Shown: piece after piece, positions 1-7,937 of the stretch
How the letters are laid out: each line of letters starts with the position of its first letter
Position numbering within the stretch: the first letter of the stretch is position 1
DNA from: an uncultured Thiotrichaceae bacterium
Lineage (GTDB): Bacteria > Pseudomonadota > Gammaproteobacteria > Thiotrichales > Thiotrichaceae
Reading direction: 5' to 3'
Assembly (NCBI GenBank): GCA_938038645.1
Contig: CALHTA010000092.1
Coordinates: 1 to 14,703, forward strand
DNA: 14,703 bases
The notes under the pieces: model-generated
Databases searched by the model: none
The model's input: only the letters and a program-made list of their open reading frames with translations
What the model was told of the DNA's origin: nothing
Made by a program: the position numbers and the translations under genes

Positions 1-10
1 ACTAATAATG

Positions 11-1006
11 CTACAGCAGTTTTGCGACTTTATCAGTTAGCTCCATCATACGATTCATATAGCCCCACTCATTGTCATACCAGGCGTAAATTTTCACTTG
101 CGTCTCGTTGATAACCATTGTCGAAGGCGCGTCAACAATAGAAGAACGCGGGTCGCCCTTGTAATCAATCGAAACGAGAGGCCGTTCTTCGTAGCCCAAA
201 ATATCTTTTAGGTAAGTCTCAGATGCTTCTTTGAAATAGCCATTAATCTCTTCAGCAGTTACTGATCTTTCCATTTCTAACACTAAGTCTGTTAGAGAAG
301 CATTAAGAATAGGAACACGAACTGCTAGGCCATTTAATTTTCCTTCTAACTCAGGGAAGATTGTAGTGATTGCCTTGGCCGATCCTGTACTCGTTGGGAT
401 AAGCGATTGACCGCAAGCGCGTGCACGGCGTAGGTCTTTATGGCCTTTGTCGATGATGGTTTGGGTGTTGGTAATGTCGTGAATAGTTGTCATCGAGCCG
501 TGCTTGATACCTACCTTTTCGTGCATGACTTTTATGACAGGCGCTAGACAATTGGTGGTACAAGAAGCAGCGGTCAACAGATGATGTTTGTCTGCTTCAT
601 AAAGGTTGTCGTTAATACCGTAAACAATATTCAATGCGCCAACAACAGGTGCCGCAACGATGACTTTTTTGACGCCTTGGTCGAAGTAAACTTGCAGTTC
701 TTCAGGAGTACGGAATTTACCAGAGCACTCTAAAACGATATCGCAACCAGACCAGTCTGTTTCACCGATAGATTCGTTAGAGGTATAAGTAATGGAAGTG
801 TCATTGATTGTGATGGCTGAGTCACTGCTGCGGCAATCTTGATCCCAAACCCCATGGATCGAATCGAACTTTAGCAGATGCGATGAAGTTTCAGCGTTGC
901 CTGAGATTTCATTGATTTGTTTGAAGTTGAAAGCAGGGTTTTCCCATGCTGCGCGAATGCCAAGACGTCCCATGCGGCCGAAGCCGTTTATACCAATGTT
1001 TACCAC
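11..1006 (-). CDS. gap: Glyceraldehyde-3-phosphate dehydrogenase, ArsJ-associated (arsenate resistance) subgroup
   Basis: A cytosolic GAPDH of 331 residues, complete. The Rossmann nucleotide-binding motif NGFGRMGR is at residues 7-14. The catalytic cysteine is C149 in SCTTNC and the catalytic histidine is H176 in HDITNTQ. The C-terminal WYDNEWGY signature is at about 309-316. From memory of the family, several stretches fit the GAPDH subgroup encoded beside the transporter ArsJ better than glycolytic Gap: [10 protein letters not shown] (43-52), the [11 protein letters not shown] segment (189-199), and [13 protein letters not shown] with DPRSSIVDA (270-293). Those enzymes use arsenate in place of phosphate to make 1-arseno-3-phosphoglycerate, which ArsJ exports. 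The start is GTG at 1006, with an AGAGGG ribosome site 8 bases upstream on the minus strand. The gene ends 10 bases from the window edge, so arsJ cannot be seen. The enzyme class is certain; the arsenic role is inferred from sequence. Confidence 0.93.
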   Translation of the reverse strand: MVNIGINGFGRMGRLGIRAAWENPAFNFKQINEISGNAETSSHLLKFDSIHGVWDQDCRSSDSAITINDTSITYTSNESIGETDWSGCDIVLECSGKFRTPEELQVYFDQGVKKVIVAAPVVGALNIVYGINDNLYEADKHHLLTAASCTTNCLAPVIKVMHEKVGIKHGSMTTIHDITNTQTIIDKGHKDLRRARACGQSLIPTSTGSAKAITTIFPELEGKLNGLAVRVPILNASLTDLVLEMERSVTAEEINGYFKEASETYLKDILGYEERPLVSIDYKGDPRSSIVDAPSTMVINETQVKIYAWYDNEWGYMNRMMELTDKVAKLL

Positions 1007-1034
1007 TTTTTTTCCCTCTGAAGTTTAGGGGCGT

Positions 1035-1043
1035 TTTATAGCA
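1035..1043 (-). promoter_or_regulatory. Candidate extended -10 promoter element for gap
   Basis: The minus strand reads TGCTATAAA, an extended -10 box of the TGnTATAAT type, ending 28 bases before the gap GTG. This predicts an untranslated leader of about 20 bases. The -35 position is poor (ATCAAT at 17-base spacing), which is common for extended -10 promoters. It is a pattern match only. Confidence 0.4.
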
Positions 1044-1067
1044 TAATTTGGTGATAAATTGATGGGT

Positions 1068-1077
1068 GACTGCAGTC
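1068..1077. repeat. 10-bp perfect palindrome in the gap upstream region
   Basis: GACTGCAGTC is self-complementary and is flanked by TGGGT on one side and CCCA on the other. The dyad can therefore be extended if a single T bulge is allowed (1064-1080). It sits upstream of the extended -10 element, at a position where a transcriptional regulator could bind. No regulator gene is visible nearby, so this is only a candidate operator. Confidence 0.35.
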
Positions 1078-1087
1078 CCATTTATTA

Positions 1088-1109
1088 ATTATAGTTTTGA
1101 AGAGTCAAA
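1088..1109 (-). promoter_or_regulatory. Candidate second gap promoter with overlapping TTTGA-N4-TCAAA dyad
   Basis: A consensus TATAAT lies on the minus strand at 1088-1093. Immediately upstream, at 1096-1109, is an exact inverted repeat TTTGA-CTCT-TCAAA, which would fall inside the -35/-10 spacer. The -35 hexamer is weak (TTGGAT at 15 bases or AATTGG at 17). Regulators of the ArsR/SmtB family often bind AT-rich dyads at such positions, which would suit an arsenic gene. That link is inference. Confidence 0.3.
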
Positions 1110-1129
1110 TCCAATTTTAAGAACGAAGG

Positions 1130-1804
1130 TTAAGCTAAATGGGGATGCTTCGCATAGCCGGTTCGTACATACATCAACACCCCGTCATTGCCAGTAATCG
1201 GCGCATGTCCAGTCCCAATAGGCTCGCGTACCCACATGCCCTTAGTATATTCCCCAGCATCATCACTAAAACTTCCTTCAACAATCAACACTTCTTCACC
1301 ATCCGTATGATCATGATGTGGAAACTGAGTGTTGGGTGCTAATCGGACCAACTTAGTAGCAACGCCATTGTGCTCATGCAGTGGCAAGAAGCTTCGCTCC
1401 TCGACTGGACCTGTCGACCAGCTTGCCGATCGCGTATTAATATTTAGCTGCTCCAAATCATCTTCATCAAATTGCCAGAGCTTGACAATAATAGTACAGC
1501 CATCTTTAGTGAAGGGTTGGTGACGGCTTCCGGGAGGGTTTCGTACATAAAAACCTGGCCCATAGTCACCACTTTCATCTGAAAAGGTGCCTTCTAGTAC
1601 CAGATATTCTTCACCACCACCATGAGTGTGAGCAGGGAAGTAGCTCTCAGGGGCAAAGCGAACGATGGTTGTTACTCGCTCTATTTCATGATGTAAAACT
1701 TCAAGCCTTTTACGCTCAACGCCCGCCGCAGGGGATGCTTCCCAACTCATTGCATGGGTGTCGATGACCACTTTCTGGGAGTAATTAGCGTTTAGCAGTT
1801 CCAT
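1130..1804 (-). CDS. Double-cupin protein, ChrR-like cupin domains, no anti-sigma domain
   Basis: A soluble protein of 224 residues made of two tandem cupin barrels of the type found at the C-terminus of the anti-sigma factor ChrR. Barrel 1 (about 10-112) carries metal-ligand candidates H59, H61, E65 and H95 in the HTHGGGEE...PPGSRH pattern. Barrel 2 (about 125-215) carries H164, H166, E170 and H200 in HHDHTDGEE...GTGH. Both copies keep the [VE]EGxFSD strand, so an internal duplication is plain. The zinc-binding anti-sigma domain of ChrR is absent, so this is probably a stand-alone metal-binding cupin of unknown substrate or signal. The start was chosen at the second ATG (1804): the AGAGAGAG ribosome site abuts the first ATG at 1810 but stands 6 bases from this one. 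It follows mfd by 46 bases in the same direction and may be read through from it. Confidence 0.85.
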   Translation of the reverse strand: MELLNANYSQKVVIDTHAMSWEASPAAGVERKRLEVLHHEIERVTTIVRFAPESYFPAHTHGGGEEYLVLEGTFSDESGDYGPGFYVRNPPGSRHQPFTKDGCTIIVKLWQFDEDDLEQLNINTRSASWSTGPVEERSFLPLHEHNGVATKLVRLAPNTQFPHHDHTDGEEVLIVEGSFSDDAGEYTKGMWVREPIGTGHAPITGNDGVLMYVRTGYAKHPHLA

Positions 1805-1850
1805 AATCATCTCTCTCTGTCATTAATATCTGCCCAAAATCAGGACGTGA

Positions 1851-4800
1851 TCAATCCAGCTTAATATCATTAAACAATCGCTTCACCCATTGAATACGTT
1901 GCTCAACAGTCGACTCTTTATATTCAAAATTCACACGATCTTGACCGGTTAATTTAAACTCCCAAGGCCGTTTTTGAACCATTTGAATAAGCTTTAGCGG
2001 GTCAATGTTAGGTGAGTCGTTAAACACAATCCGTCCCCCTTCAGCGGCAAGCTCAAGCTTCAATATCCCTAACTCTTGAGCAATTTGCTTCAGGCGCGTG
2101 CTGTCAAACAAGTTGAGTGTGGGTTCAGGCAGCATACCGAAGCGATCGATCATCTCAATTCGCAGCTCTTTCAACGACTCGCCATCTTCAGCGCTGGCAA
2201 TACGTTTGTAGAGAATCAAACGGTTGTGCACGTCAGGTAAGTAATCATCGGGGATTAATGCCGGAACGCCTAGATCTACCGTCGTACGTTTGGCATTGTT
2301 GAAGTCAAGCTCTGGCAACTTGCCCGCTTTAAGTGCTTTAACGGCGCGCTCAAGCAGGTCGTTGTACATGGTAAAGCCGATTTCTTGAATTTGCCCGCTT
2401 TGGTCACTACCCAATAATTCACCCGCACCGCGAATCTCTAAGTCGTGAGAGGCCAGTGTGAAACCTACACCCAGCTCTTCGAGTGACTCCAATGCTTCCA
2501 AGCGTTTCTTCGCATCAGGCGTTAAGTTCTTCCGGTTCGGAACGATCAAATAAGCGTAGGCTTTATGATGAGAACGCCCGACTCGACCACGTAACTGATG
2601 CAATTGAGCTAAGCCCAATTTGTCCGCACGGTTAATTAGGATGGTGTTGGCACTCGGTACATCGATACCGCTTTCAATGATCGTGGTTGCTACTAATATC
2701 TGGAAACGCTGATGGTAGAAATCTTTCATGATTTCTTCGAGCTCACGCTCTGGCATTTGACCGTGCGCAAAACGAATTTTGGCGTCTGGCAACATGCCTC
2801 TTAAGTCATCGGCAATTTTTGCGATGCTTTTAACTTCATTATGTAAGAAATAAACCTGTCCACCACGGGATAGCTCACGGGCACAGGCTTCTTGAATGGT
2901 GTTGGTATCCCATTCGTTAATGAAAGTTTTAATCGCGTGTCGTGCAGCCGGCGGCGTTGCAATAATGGAAAGGTCACGAAGCCCAGAAAGCGACATGTTA
3001 AGTGTTCTAGGGATCGGCGTGGCTGTCATCGTCAGCATGTCGACATTGGCGCGCATTTTCTTGAGTTGTTCTTTGTGACGCACACCAAAACGATGCTCTT
3101 CATCGACTATCACTAAACCTAAATCTTTAAATTCAACCGTGCCTTGGATTAGCTTATGGGTACCGATTACGATATTGATTTTGCCGCTCGCGAGTGCAGC
3201 TAGGGTTTCTTTGGTTGATTTAGCCGTGCCAAATCGTGACAGCGATGCGATTTCAAAGGGCCAGTCGGCAAAGCGATCTTTAAAATTTTGTGTGTGCTGC
3301 TGCACCAACAGGGTAGTGGGTGCAATCATTGCTACCTGTTTGCCAGCATTAGCTGCTACAAACGCAGCGCGCATAGCCACTTCGGTTTTACCGAAACCAA
3401 CATCGCCACAAACAACCCTGTCCATAGGGCGAGGCGCACACAGATCCACAACAACCGCTTCGATTGCAGAAGCTTGATCGGGGGTTTCTTCAAAACCAAA
3501 AGCATCAGAAAACAGATTGTATTCCATCTCATCGAGCGCGTAGGGATAGCCCTTTTGTGCCGCACGATGCGCATGAATCTCAAGCAGCTCAGCGGCAATG
3601 TCATGGGCTTTCTGAGCCGCTTTCTTACGCGCTTTATCCCACTGGTCATTGCCTAATTTATGCAGCGGTGCTTTATCTGCACTGGTGCCGGTATATCGAC
3701 TGATTAGGTGTAATGAAGCGACCGGAACGTAGAGCTTTGCTTTGTCAGCATACTCCAACGTTATAAACTCTTGGGCAATGCCGCCAGCATCCAACTTTTG
3801 CATGCCTAAATAACGACCCACACCGTGCTCTTCGTGGACGACCGGTGAGCCTTCTGTGAGGTCGGTGAGGTTGCGCACAATCGCATCCGCATCGCGCGTT
3901 GGTTTTCGACGGCGACGTTTCTGCTGAACTTGCTGCCCAAAAAGCATGGACTCGGGAATGACGGCTAAAGATTGAGTAGGGTCTTCGTTTATCAGCCAAA
4001 GGCCGTCTTCTAATGGCGCAGTGGTTACCGCAATGGGCACGGTGCTATCGATGAACTCTTTCCAGTTTTCCTGAGCCGTCGGTGTAAAGTGATTATCTCT
4101 AAGCAACCCGATTAAATTTTCACGACGCCCCGCAGAGTCTGCGGTAAACAACAAACGACCTGCATGACTCTTAAGGAACTGCTGCAGTAACATCAATGGT
4201 GATTCGCTGCGAGCTTGTAGCAGCATAGACGGCAGTGTGCGACTAGGATAGTTATAACAAGGTTCAGGCTTTTCGAAACTTGAGGTTTCAATGCGGCGCA
4301 TGTTTTCGAGTTGAGCAAATAATGCATCAGCACTTAAAAACAAGCGCTCTGGAGTCAATATTGGGCGCTCAATATCATGGCGTCGTTGCTCATGACGGTC
4401 ATAAACCACTTTTTCAAAATTCTTTGCCGCTTCACTGACTTCTTCACTATAGATAACAAAGGTTTTATCTGGGAGGTAGTCAAACAGCGTGGCGGTGTGT
4501 TCGAAAAACAACGGTAAGTAGTATTCAATACCTGCTGGTAAATTACCTTGCGTCACATTGTCGTAAATCATACTGCGTGACAGGTCACCGCCGAGCTGTT
4601 CACTGTAATGCTTTCGGAAGGTGCTTATGCCATCGGCATTAAGCGGAAACTCGTGAGCGGGTAATAGCTCAAATGATTCTAAATGATCAGCCGTTAATTG
4701 ATCTTCAGTGTTGAAGGTTCTGAGGCTATCAATTTCTTCATCAAACAAATCAATACGAACGGGTTTCTTAGATCCCATCGGATATAAGTCGATGAGTGAA

Positions 4801-5303
4801 CCACGGCTGCTGTACTCACCATGCTCATAAACCTGCGTCACGTGGCGATAGCCCGCTGCTTCCAGTTGCTGCCTGAAAGCGTCAATGTTTAGATTTTCGC
4901 CCTTGCGTAAAATTAATGAGTGCTGATTAACATAATCAACGGGAGCAAGCCGTTGCATCAACGTTGAAACGGGTACAATTAATACGCCTTGCTCAGTGCG
5001 AGGCAGGTTGTGCAGGGCTTTTAATCGATCGGAAATTAGTTCTTCATGCGGTGAGAAAACATCGTATGGCAAGGTTTCCCAATCAGGAAAAATTTGCACG
5101 TTATCTAAGCCCGTATAAAACCGTACTTGGGACTGTGTGACATAAGCACTATGAGTGTCAGGCGTGATAACGACTAGTAAGCCTTTGTAATCATGACTCG
5201 CATTCGCGATCAGCAGTTCTTGTGCAGAACCATGAAGTTTACCCCAGTTAATGAGTTTATTAGCTTTGGAAGGGTAGACCGGATTCAGAGTCGGAGTGGG
5301 CAT
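1851..5303 (-). CDS. mfd: Transcription-repair coupling factor Mfd
   Basis: An ATP-dependent DNA translocase that removes RNA polymerase stalled at lesions and recruits UvrA. The 1150 residues match the usual full length (about 1150). The N-terminal UvrB-like module includes LPYDVFSPHEELISDRL near residues 78-95. The RNA-polymerase interaction domain includes EEHGVGRYLG near 490. The RecG-like motor follows: Walker A GDVGFGKT near 631-638, DEEH near 734, TATPIPRTL shortly after, and the QLRGRVGR motif VI near 906. The remaining C-terminal ~150 residues form the regulatory TRCF domain that masks the UvrA-binding surface. The start is ATG at 5303. No good Shine-Dalgarno is visible before it, but the N-terminus begins where the family does. 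It is divergent from minC across a 105-base gap. No frameshift or missing motif was seen. Confidence 0.98.
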   Translation of the reverse strand: MPTPTLNPVYPSKANKLINWGKLHGSAQELLIANASHDYKGLLVVITPDTHSAYVTQSQVRFYTGLDNVQIFPDWETLPYDVFSPHEELISDRLKALHNLPRTEQGVLIVPVSTLMQRLAPVDYVNQHSLILRKGENLNIDAFRQQLEAAGYRHVTQVYEHGEYSSRGSLIDLYPMGSKKPVRIDLFDEEIDSLRTFNTEDQLTADHLESFELLPAHEFPLNADGISTFRKHYSEQLGGDLSRSMIYDNVTQGNLPAGIEYYLPLFFEHTATLFDYLPDKTFVIYSEEVSEAAKNFEKVVYDRHEQRRHDIERPILTPERLFLSADALFAQLENMRRIETSSFEKPEPCYNYPSRTLPSMLLQARSESPLMLLQQFLKSHAGRLLFTADSAGRRENLIGLLRDNHFTPTAQENWKEFIDSTVPIAVTTAPLEDGLWLINEDPTQSLAVIPESMLFGQQVQQKRRRRKPTRDADAIVRNLTDLTEGSPVVHEEHGVGRYLGMQKLDAGGIAQEFITLEYADKAKLYVPVASLHLISRYTGTSADKAPLHKLGNDQWDKARKKAAQKAHDIAAELLEIHAHRAAQKGYPYALDEMEYNLFSDAFGFEETPDQASAIEAVVVDLCAPRPMDRVVCGDVGFGKTEVAMRAAFVAANAGKQVAMIAPTTLLVQQHTQNFKDRFADWPFEIASLSRFGTAKSTKETLAALASGKINIVIGTHKLIQGTVEFKDLGLVIVDEEHRFGVRHKEQLKKMRANVDMLTMTATPIPRTLNMSLSGLRDLSIIATPPAARHAIKTFINEWDTNTIQEACARELSRGGQVYFLHNEVKSIAKIADDLRGMLPDAKIRFAHGQMPERELEEIMKDFYHQRFQILVATTIIESGIDVPSANTILINRADKLGLAQLHQLRGRVGRSHHKAYAYLIVPNRKNLTPDAKKRLEALESLEELGVGFTLASHDLEIRGAGELLGSDQSGQIQEIGFTMYNDLLERAVKALKAGKLPELDFNNAKRTTVDLGVPALIPDDYLPDVHNRLILYKRIASAEDGESLKELRIEMIDRFGMLPEPTLNLFDSTRLKQIAQELGILKLELAAEGGRIVFNDSPNIDPLKLIQMVQKRPWEFKLTGQDRVNFEYKESTVEQRIQWVKRLFNDIKLD

Positions 5304-5327
5304 AGCGGCTTAGATCGAAAAGCGGCA

Positions 5328-5356
5328 ATTGTACGCGTATTTACGGTGAGTTGCGA
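5328..5356 (-). promoter_or_regulatory. Candidate sigma-70 promoter for mfd
   Basis: On the minus strand, TCGCAA (5351-5356) and TACAAT (5328-5333) are separated by 17 bases, a correct sigma-70 arrangement with a good -10 and a poor -35. Transcription would start about 18 bases before the mfd ATG. The same 105-base interval must also hold the minC promoter, for which I could not find a convincing -10/-35 pair. Confidence 0.35.
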
Positions 5357-5408
5357 TGTTAAATAAGCTATCATCATCAATCATAAAACTAAGCACAGGG
5401 ACTTTAGT

Positions 5409-6176
5409 GTGAGCGAAGCGGTTATGGAATTAAAGGGTGAAATGTCAATGCTCAACGTATTGCATTTACACAGTACAGATCTACCGGAAATTAGTAAGCA
5501 GCTTGAAGCTAAGCGTGACGAAGTACCGGCTTTCTTTCAGAATAGCCCTGTTATTGTGGATTGTAGTGATGTACCAGACACGCTTTCGGAGCTCGATCTG
5601 AAGGCTCTGAAGCAAATGATTATTGACCTTATGTTTGTTCCTGTTGGCATTCGCGGTATAGAGCCGGAGCAACAAGCAACGGTCATGAAGTCTGGCTGGT
5701 CTGTACTGCGTTCTGTCGCTAAGAAAAAATCAGCGCCGTCAGATGAGAGCAATGATTCTAACGCGGAAGATAATGCTAAGTCTGAAACTACGGATGCGGC
5801 TGAAAAAGAACCTAAACGAACCTCTTCGAAGAAACCGAGTACTAATGGTAATTCAACAGAAGTTTTCGATAAGCCTATTCGCTCGGGTCAGCAGGTGTTT
5901 GTTGATGAAGGCGACGCTGTTTTACTGACGCATACTAGTGCAGGTTCTGAAGTGATGGCGAGTGGTTCAGTCCATGTTTATGGGGCGATTCGCGGACGCG
6001 TTCTAGCAGGTGTGCATGGTGATACGTCTGCCAGAATTTTCTGCCGATCGCTAGATGCAGAGCTGATTGCGATTGCAGGGTGCTATCAACTGTTGGATGA
6101 AGGCAATACAGATTTGCGCGGAAAACCAGCAATGATCCGCTTGGATGGAGAAAAGTTAATAATTGAAGCACTGTAA
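5409..6176 (+). CDS. minC: Septum site-determining protein MinC
   Basis: A division inhibitor that blocks FtsZ polymerisation away from mid-cell when held on the membrane by MinD. The 255 residues contain the MinC N-terminal FtsZ-inhibiting domain (about 12-103). A long polar, low-complexity linker (about 105-155, rich in S, K, E, D and N) follows. The C-terminal beta-helix (about 156-255) carries the MinD-contacting RSGQ motif at 158-161 and the conserved run from VHVYGAIRGR to IFCRSLDAELIAIAG. The start is GTG at 5409, with CAGGG 8 bases upstream; an in-frame ATG lies five codons later. It is first in a minC-minD-minE operon. It is about 24 residues longer than E. coli MinC, and the excess lies in the linker. 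Confidence 0.97.
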   Translation: MSEAVMELKGEMSMLNVLHLHSTDLPEISKQLEAKRDEVPAFFQNSPVIVDCSDVPDTLSELDLKALKQMIIDLMFVPVGIRGIEPEQQATVMKSGWSVLRSVAKKKSAPSDESNDSNAEDNAKSETTDAAEKEPKRTSSKKPSTNGNSTEVFDKPIRSGQQVFVDEGDAVLLTHTSAGSEVMASGSVHVYGAIRGRVLAGVHGDTSARIFCRSLDAELIAIAGCYQLLDEGNTDLRGKPAMIRLDGEKLIIEAL

Positions 6177-6258
6177 TTTAGGATAACAGAATCACTCTTT
6201 GTTATTATGATTGGGCTGTAATCTTTCGATCTTCAAGACAGAAGGCGAGAGTCATTTT

Positions 6259-6264
6259 AGGAGA
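6259..6264 (+). promoter_or_regulatory. Ribosome binding site fixing the minD TTG start
   Basis: AGGAGA stands 6 bases before the TTG at 6271. It is a strong, well-spaced Shine-Dalgarno that decides the start of minD in favour of the unusual TTG codon over the earlier in-frame TTG at 6211. Confidence 0.85.
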
Positions 6265-6270
6265 ACGGTA

Positions 6271-7077
6271 TTGAGTAAAGTAATTGTTGTCACTTCCGGT
6301 AAAGGTGGTGTGGGCAAAACAACGAGTAGTGCAGCGATAGCCACTGGGTTGGCGTCTAAGGGTCATAAAACGGCAGTCATAGATTTTGATGTGGGGCTGA
6401 GAAATCTTGATTTGATTATGGGTGTTGAGCGCCGAGTGGTTTATGACTTTGTGAATGTCATCAATGGCGAAGCGACTCTTAAACAGGCAATGATCAAAGA
6501 TAAGCGAGTCGATAACTTATTTATCTTACCTGCTTCGCAAACGCGTGATAAAGATGCTCTTTCTCAAGAAGGTGTTGAAGCGGTTATCGATGAACTCAAA
6601 GCGGATGGTTTTGATTACATCGTTTGTGACTCTCCTGCGGGGATTGAAAAGGGCGCGTTTATGGCTCTGTACTTTGCAGATGAAGCCATTGTTGTCACCA
6701 ATCCTGAAGTGTCTTCAGTGAGAGACTCTGATCGTATTTTAGGCATTTTGCAAAGCCGTTCGCGTGCTGCAGAGCAGGGCGGTTCGGTAAAAGAACATTT
6801 GTTGATTACTCGTTATTCTCCTGAGCGTGTTGAAGGTGGAGATATGTTGAGTGTTGACGATATCGTTGAGATTCTGTCGATTCCTTTACTAGGCATCATT
6901 CCAGAGTCAGGCAGCGTTTTACAGGCTTCTAATAGTGGATCACCTGTGATCTTAGACCAGAATAGTACAGCGGGTATGGCTTATTCTGATGCTATCGATC
7001 GGTTCCTGGGTGCTGATGTGCCGCACCGTTTTATGGATGTAGAAAAGAAGGGTTTCTTCAAGAAACTTTTCGGTTAA
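6271..7077 (+). CDS. minD: Septum site-determining ATPase MinD
   Basis: A membrane-cycling ATPase of the ParA/MinD family that recruits MinC and is released by MinE, producing the oscillation that marks mid-cell. The deviant Walker A motif KGGVGKTT is at residues 11-18, with signature lysine K11 and K16, and D40 follows, all as in E. coli. The C-terminal membrane-targeting amphipathic helix is KKGFFKKLFG (last 10 residues). The start is TTG at 6271, because AGGAGA lies 6 bases upstream (6259-6264) and the resulting 268 residues match the family length. An in-frame TTG at 6211 would add 20 unrelated residues. It lies 94 bases after minC, and its stop overlaps the minE ribosome site. Confidence 0.97.
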   Translation: MSKVIVVTSGKGGVGKTTSSAAIATGLASKGHKTAVIDFDVGLRNLDLIMGVERRVVYDFVNVINGEATLKQAMIKDKRVDNLFILPASQTRDKDALSQEGVEAVIDELKADGFDYIVCDSPAGIEKGAFMALYFADEAIVVTNPEVSSVRDSDRILGILQSRSRAAEQGGSVKEHLLITRYSPERVEGGDMLSVDDIVEILSIPLLGIIPESGSVLQASNSGSPVILDQNSTAGMAYSDAIDRFLGADVPHRFMDVEKKGFFKKLFG

Positions 7078-7086
7078 GGAGCGGAC

Positions 7087-7353
7087 ATGGGATTATTTGA
7101 TTTATTCCGTCAGGACCGTAAGAAGAATACGGCTAAAGCAGCGAAGGAACGCTTGCAAATCCTTATTGCTCATGAGCATGCCATGGGTACTGGGAAACAG
7201 AACGGGCCAGATTATTTGCCAAAGCTACGTGAAGAAATTATCGCAGTGATCAGAAAGTATGTTGCTGTCAGCGATAATGATGTTAACTTCCAAGTAGAGA
7301 AGAGTGATGACTACGATATGTTGGAATTGAACATTACGTTGCCTGATAAGTAA
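7087..7353 (+). CDS. minE: Cell division topological specificity factor MinE
   Basis: A small protein that displaces MinC from MinD and stimulates MinD ATPase, confining the inhibitor to the poles. The 88 residues equal the usual length. The N-terminal membrane-binding segment is MGLFDLF (1-7). The MinD-contact region KERLQILIAHE is at 20-30. The dimerisation/topological-specificity domain includes YLPKLREEIIAVIRKYV (43-59) and ends in LELNITLPDK. The start is ATG at 7087, with AAGGAG 5 bases upstream overlapping the minD stop, so translation is probably coupled to minD. It is the last gene of the min operon and is followed by a strong terminator. Confidence 0.97.
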   Translation: MGLFDLFRQDRKKNTAKAAKERLQILIAHEHAMGTGKQNGPDYLPKLREEIIAVIRKYVAVSDNDVNFQVEKSDDYDMLELNITLPDK

Positions 7354-7371
7354 CCGTTATTTCACATGTCA

Positions 7372-7400
7372 AAAAAAGCCGCATTGAATGCGGCTTTTTT
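7372..7400. terminator. Bidirectional intrinsic terminator between minE and moaC
   Basis: A perfect inverted repeat: AAAAAAGCCGCA, loop TTGA, TGCGGCTTTTTT. The GC-rich core has a U tract on the transcript of either strand. It lies 18 bases after the minE stop and 25 bases after the moaC stop, so it can end both converging transcripts. Confidence 0.92.
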
Positions 7401-7425
7401 GTCTTTGATTTTAGGATAATTAGTC

Positions 7426-7905
7426 TTAGCTTTCTGCTCGCCATTCACCCGATTTTCCACCGCGCTTTTCCATTAGTCTCACCCCTTCGATGCGCATGCC
7501 TTTATCAACGGCTTTACACATGTCATAAACAGTCAGTAGTGTAATTTGAACCGCATTTAAAGCTTCCATTTCAACACCCGTTTGTCCTTTAGTTTCTACG
7601 GTGGCTTCACACAGGACGGCAGGGGGAGAGTCTTGCGTTGTTAGGTTAATTTCAACTTTGGTCAACGCTAATGGATGACACAATGGGACCAAGTCAGCTG
7701 TCCTTTTTGCACCCATAATGCCTGCGATTCTGGCGACGCCTAGCACGTCACCTTTTTTGTTATTGCCAGAGCGAATATGTTCTAGCGTGTCAGCGAGCAT
7801 TTCAATACGGCCAATACTAACGGCGGTGCGATGTGTGACTGACTTCGCACCCACATCGACCATGTGGGCGTCGCCTTGTTGGTTAAAATGGCTTAATTTA
7901 TTCAT
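7426..7905 (-). CDS. moaC: Cyclic pyranopterin monophosphate synthase MoaC
   Basis: It acts after MoaA in molybdenum cofactor synthesis, converting 3',8-cyclo-7,8-dihydro-GTP to cyclic pyranopterin monophosphate in the cytosol. The 159 residues are full length. The conserved LCHPL contains H77, and [12 protein letters not shown] contains D128 and K131, the same positions as the catalytic residues known in E. coli. The [13 protein letters not shown] and [10 protein letters not shown] signatures are also present. The start is ATG at 7905, with AGGAAA about 8 bases upstream. No other moa, moe or mob gene is in the window, so moaC is separated from the rest of the pathway here. It converges on minE and diverges from nhaD. 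Confidence 0.97.
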   Translation of the reverse strand: MNKLSHFNQQGDAHMVDVGAKSVTHRTAVSIGRIEMLADTLEHIRSGNNKKGDVLGVARIAGIMGAKRTADLVPLCHPLALTKVEINLTTQDSPPAVLCEATVETKGQTGVEMEALNAVQITLLTVYDMCKAVDKGMRIEGVRLMEKRGGKSGEWRAES

Positions 7906-7937
7906 TTAAAATTTCCTAAAAATAGCTTGTCGCCGCA

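Noticed and set aside
1088..1105. TTGACT and TATAAT on the minus strand as a strong sigma-70 promoter
   Set aside because: Both hexamers look excellent, but only 9 bases separate them, too close for a -35/-10 pair. Only the TATAAT was kept, with a weaker upstream hexamer.
1130..1804. The cupin protein as the anti-sigma partner of the ECF sigma factor at 11872-12414
   Set aside because: It lacks the sigma-binding zinc domain, lies 10 kb away, and the sigma factor already has an overlapping RskA-type partner.
3139..3656. Plus-strand open frames of 112 and 122 residues opposite mfd
   Set aside because: They lie wholly inside the conserved motor domain of mfd, overlap each other in different frames, and show no recognisable domain or ribosome site. 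They are antisense shadows.
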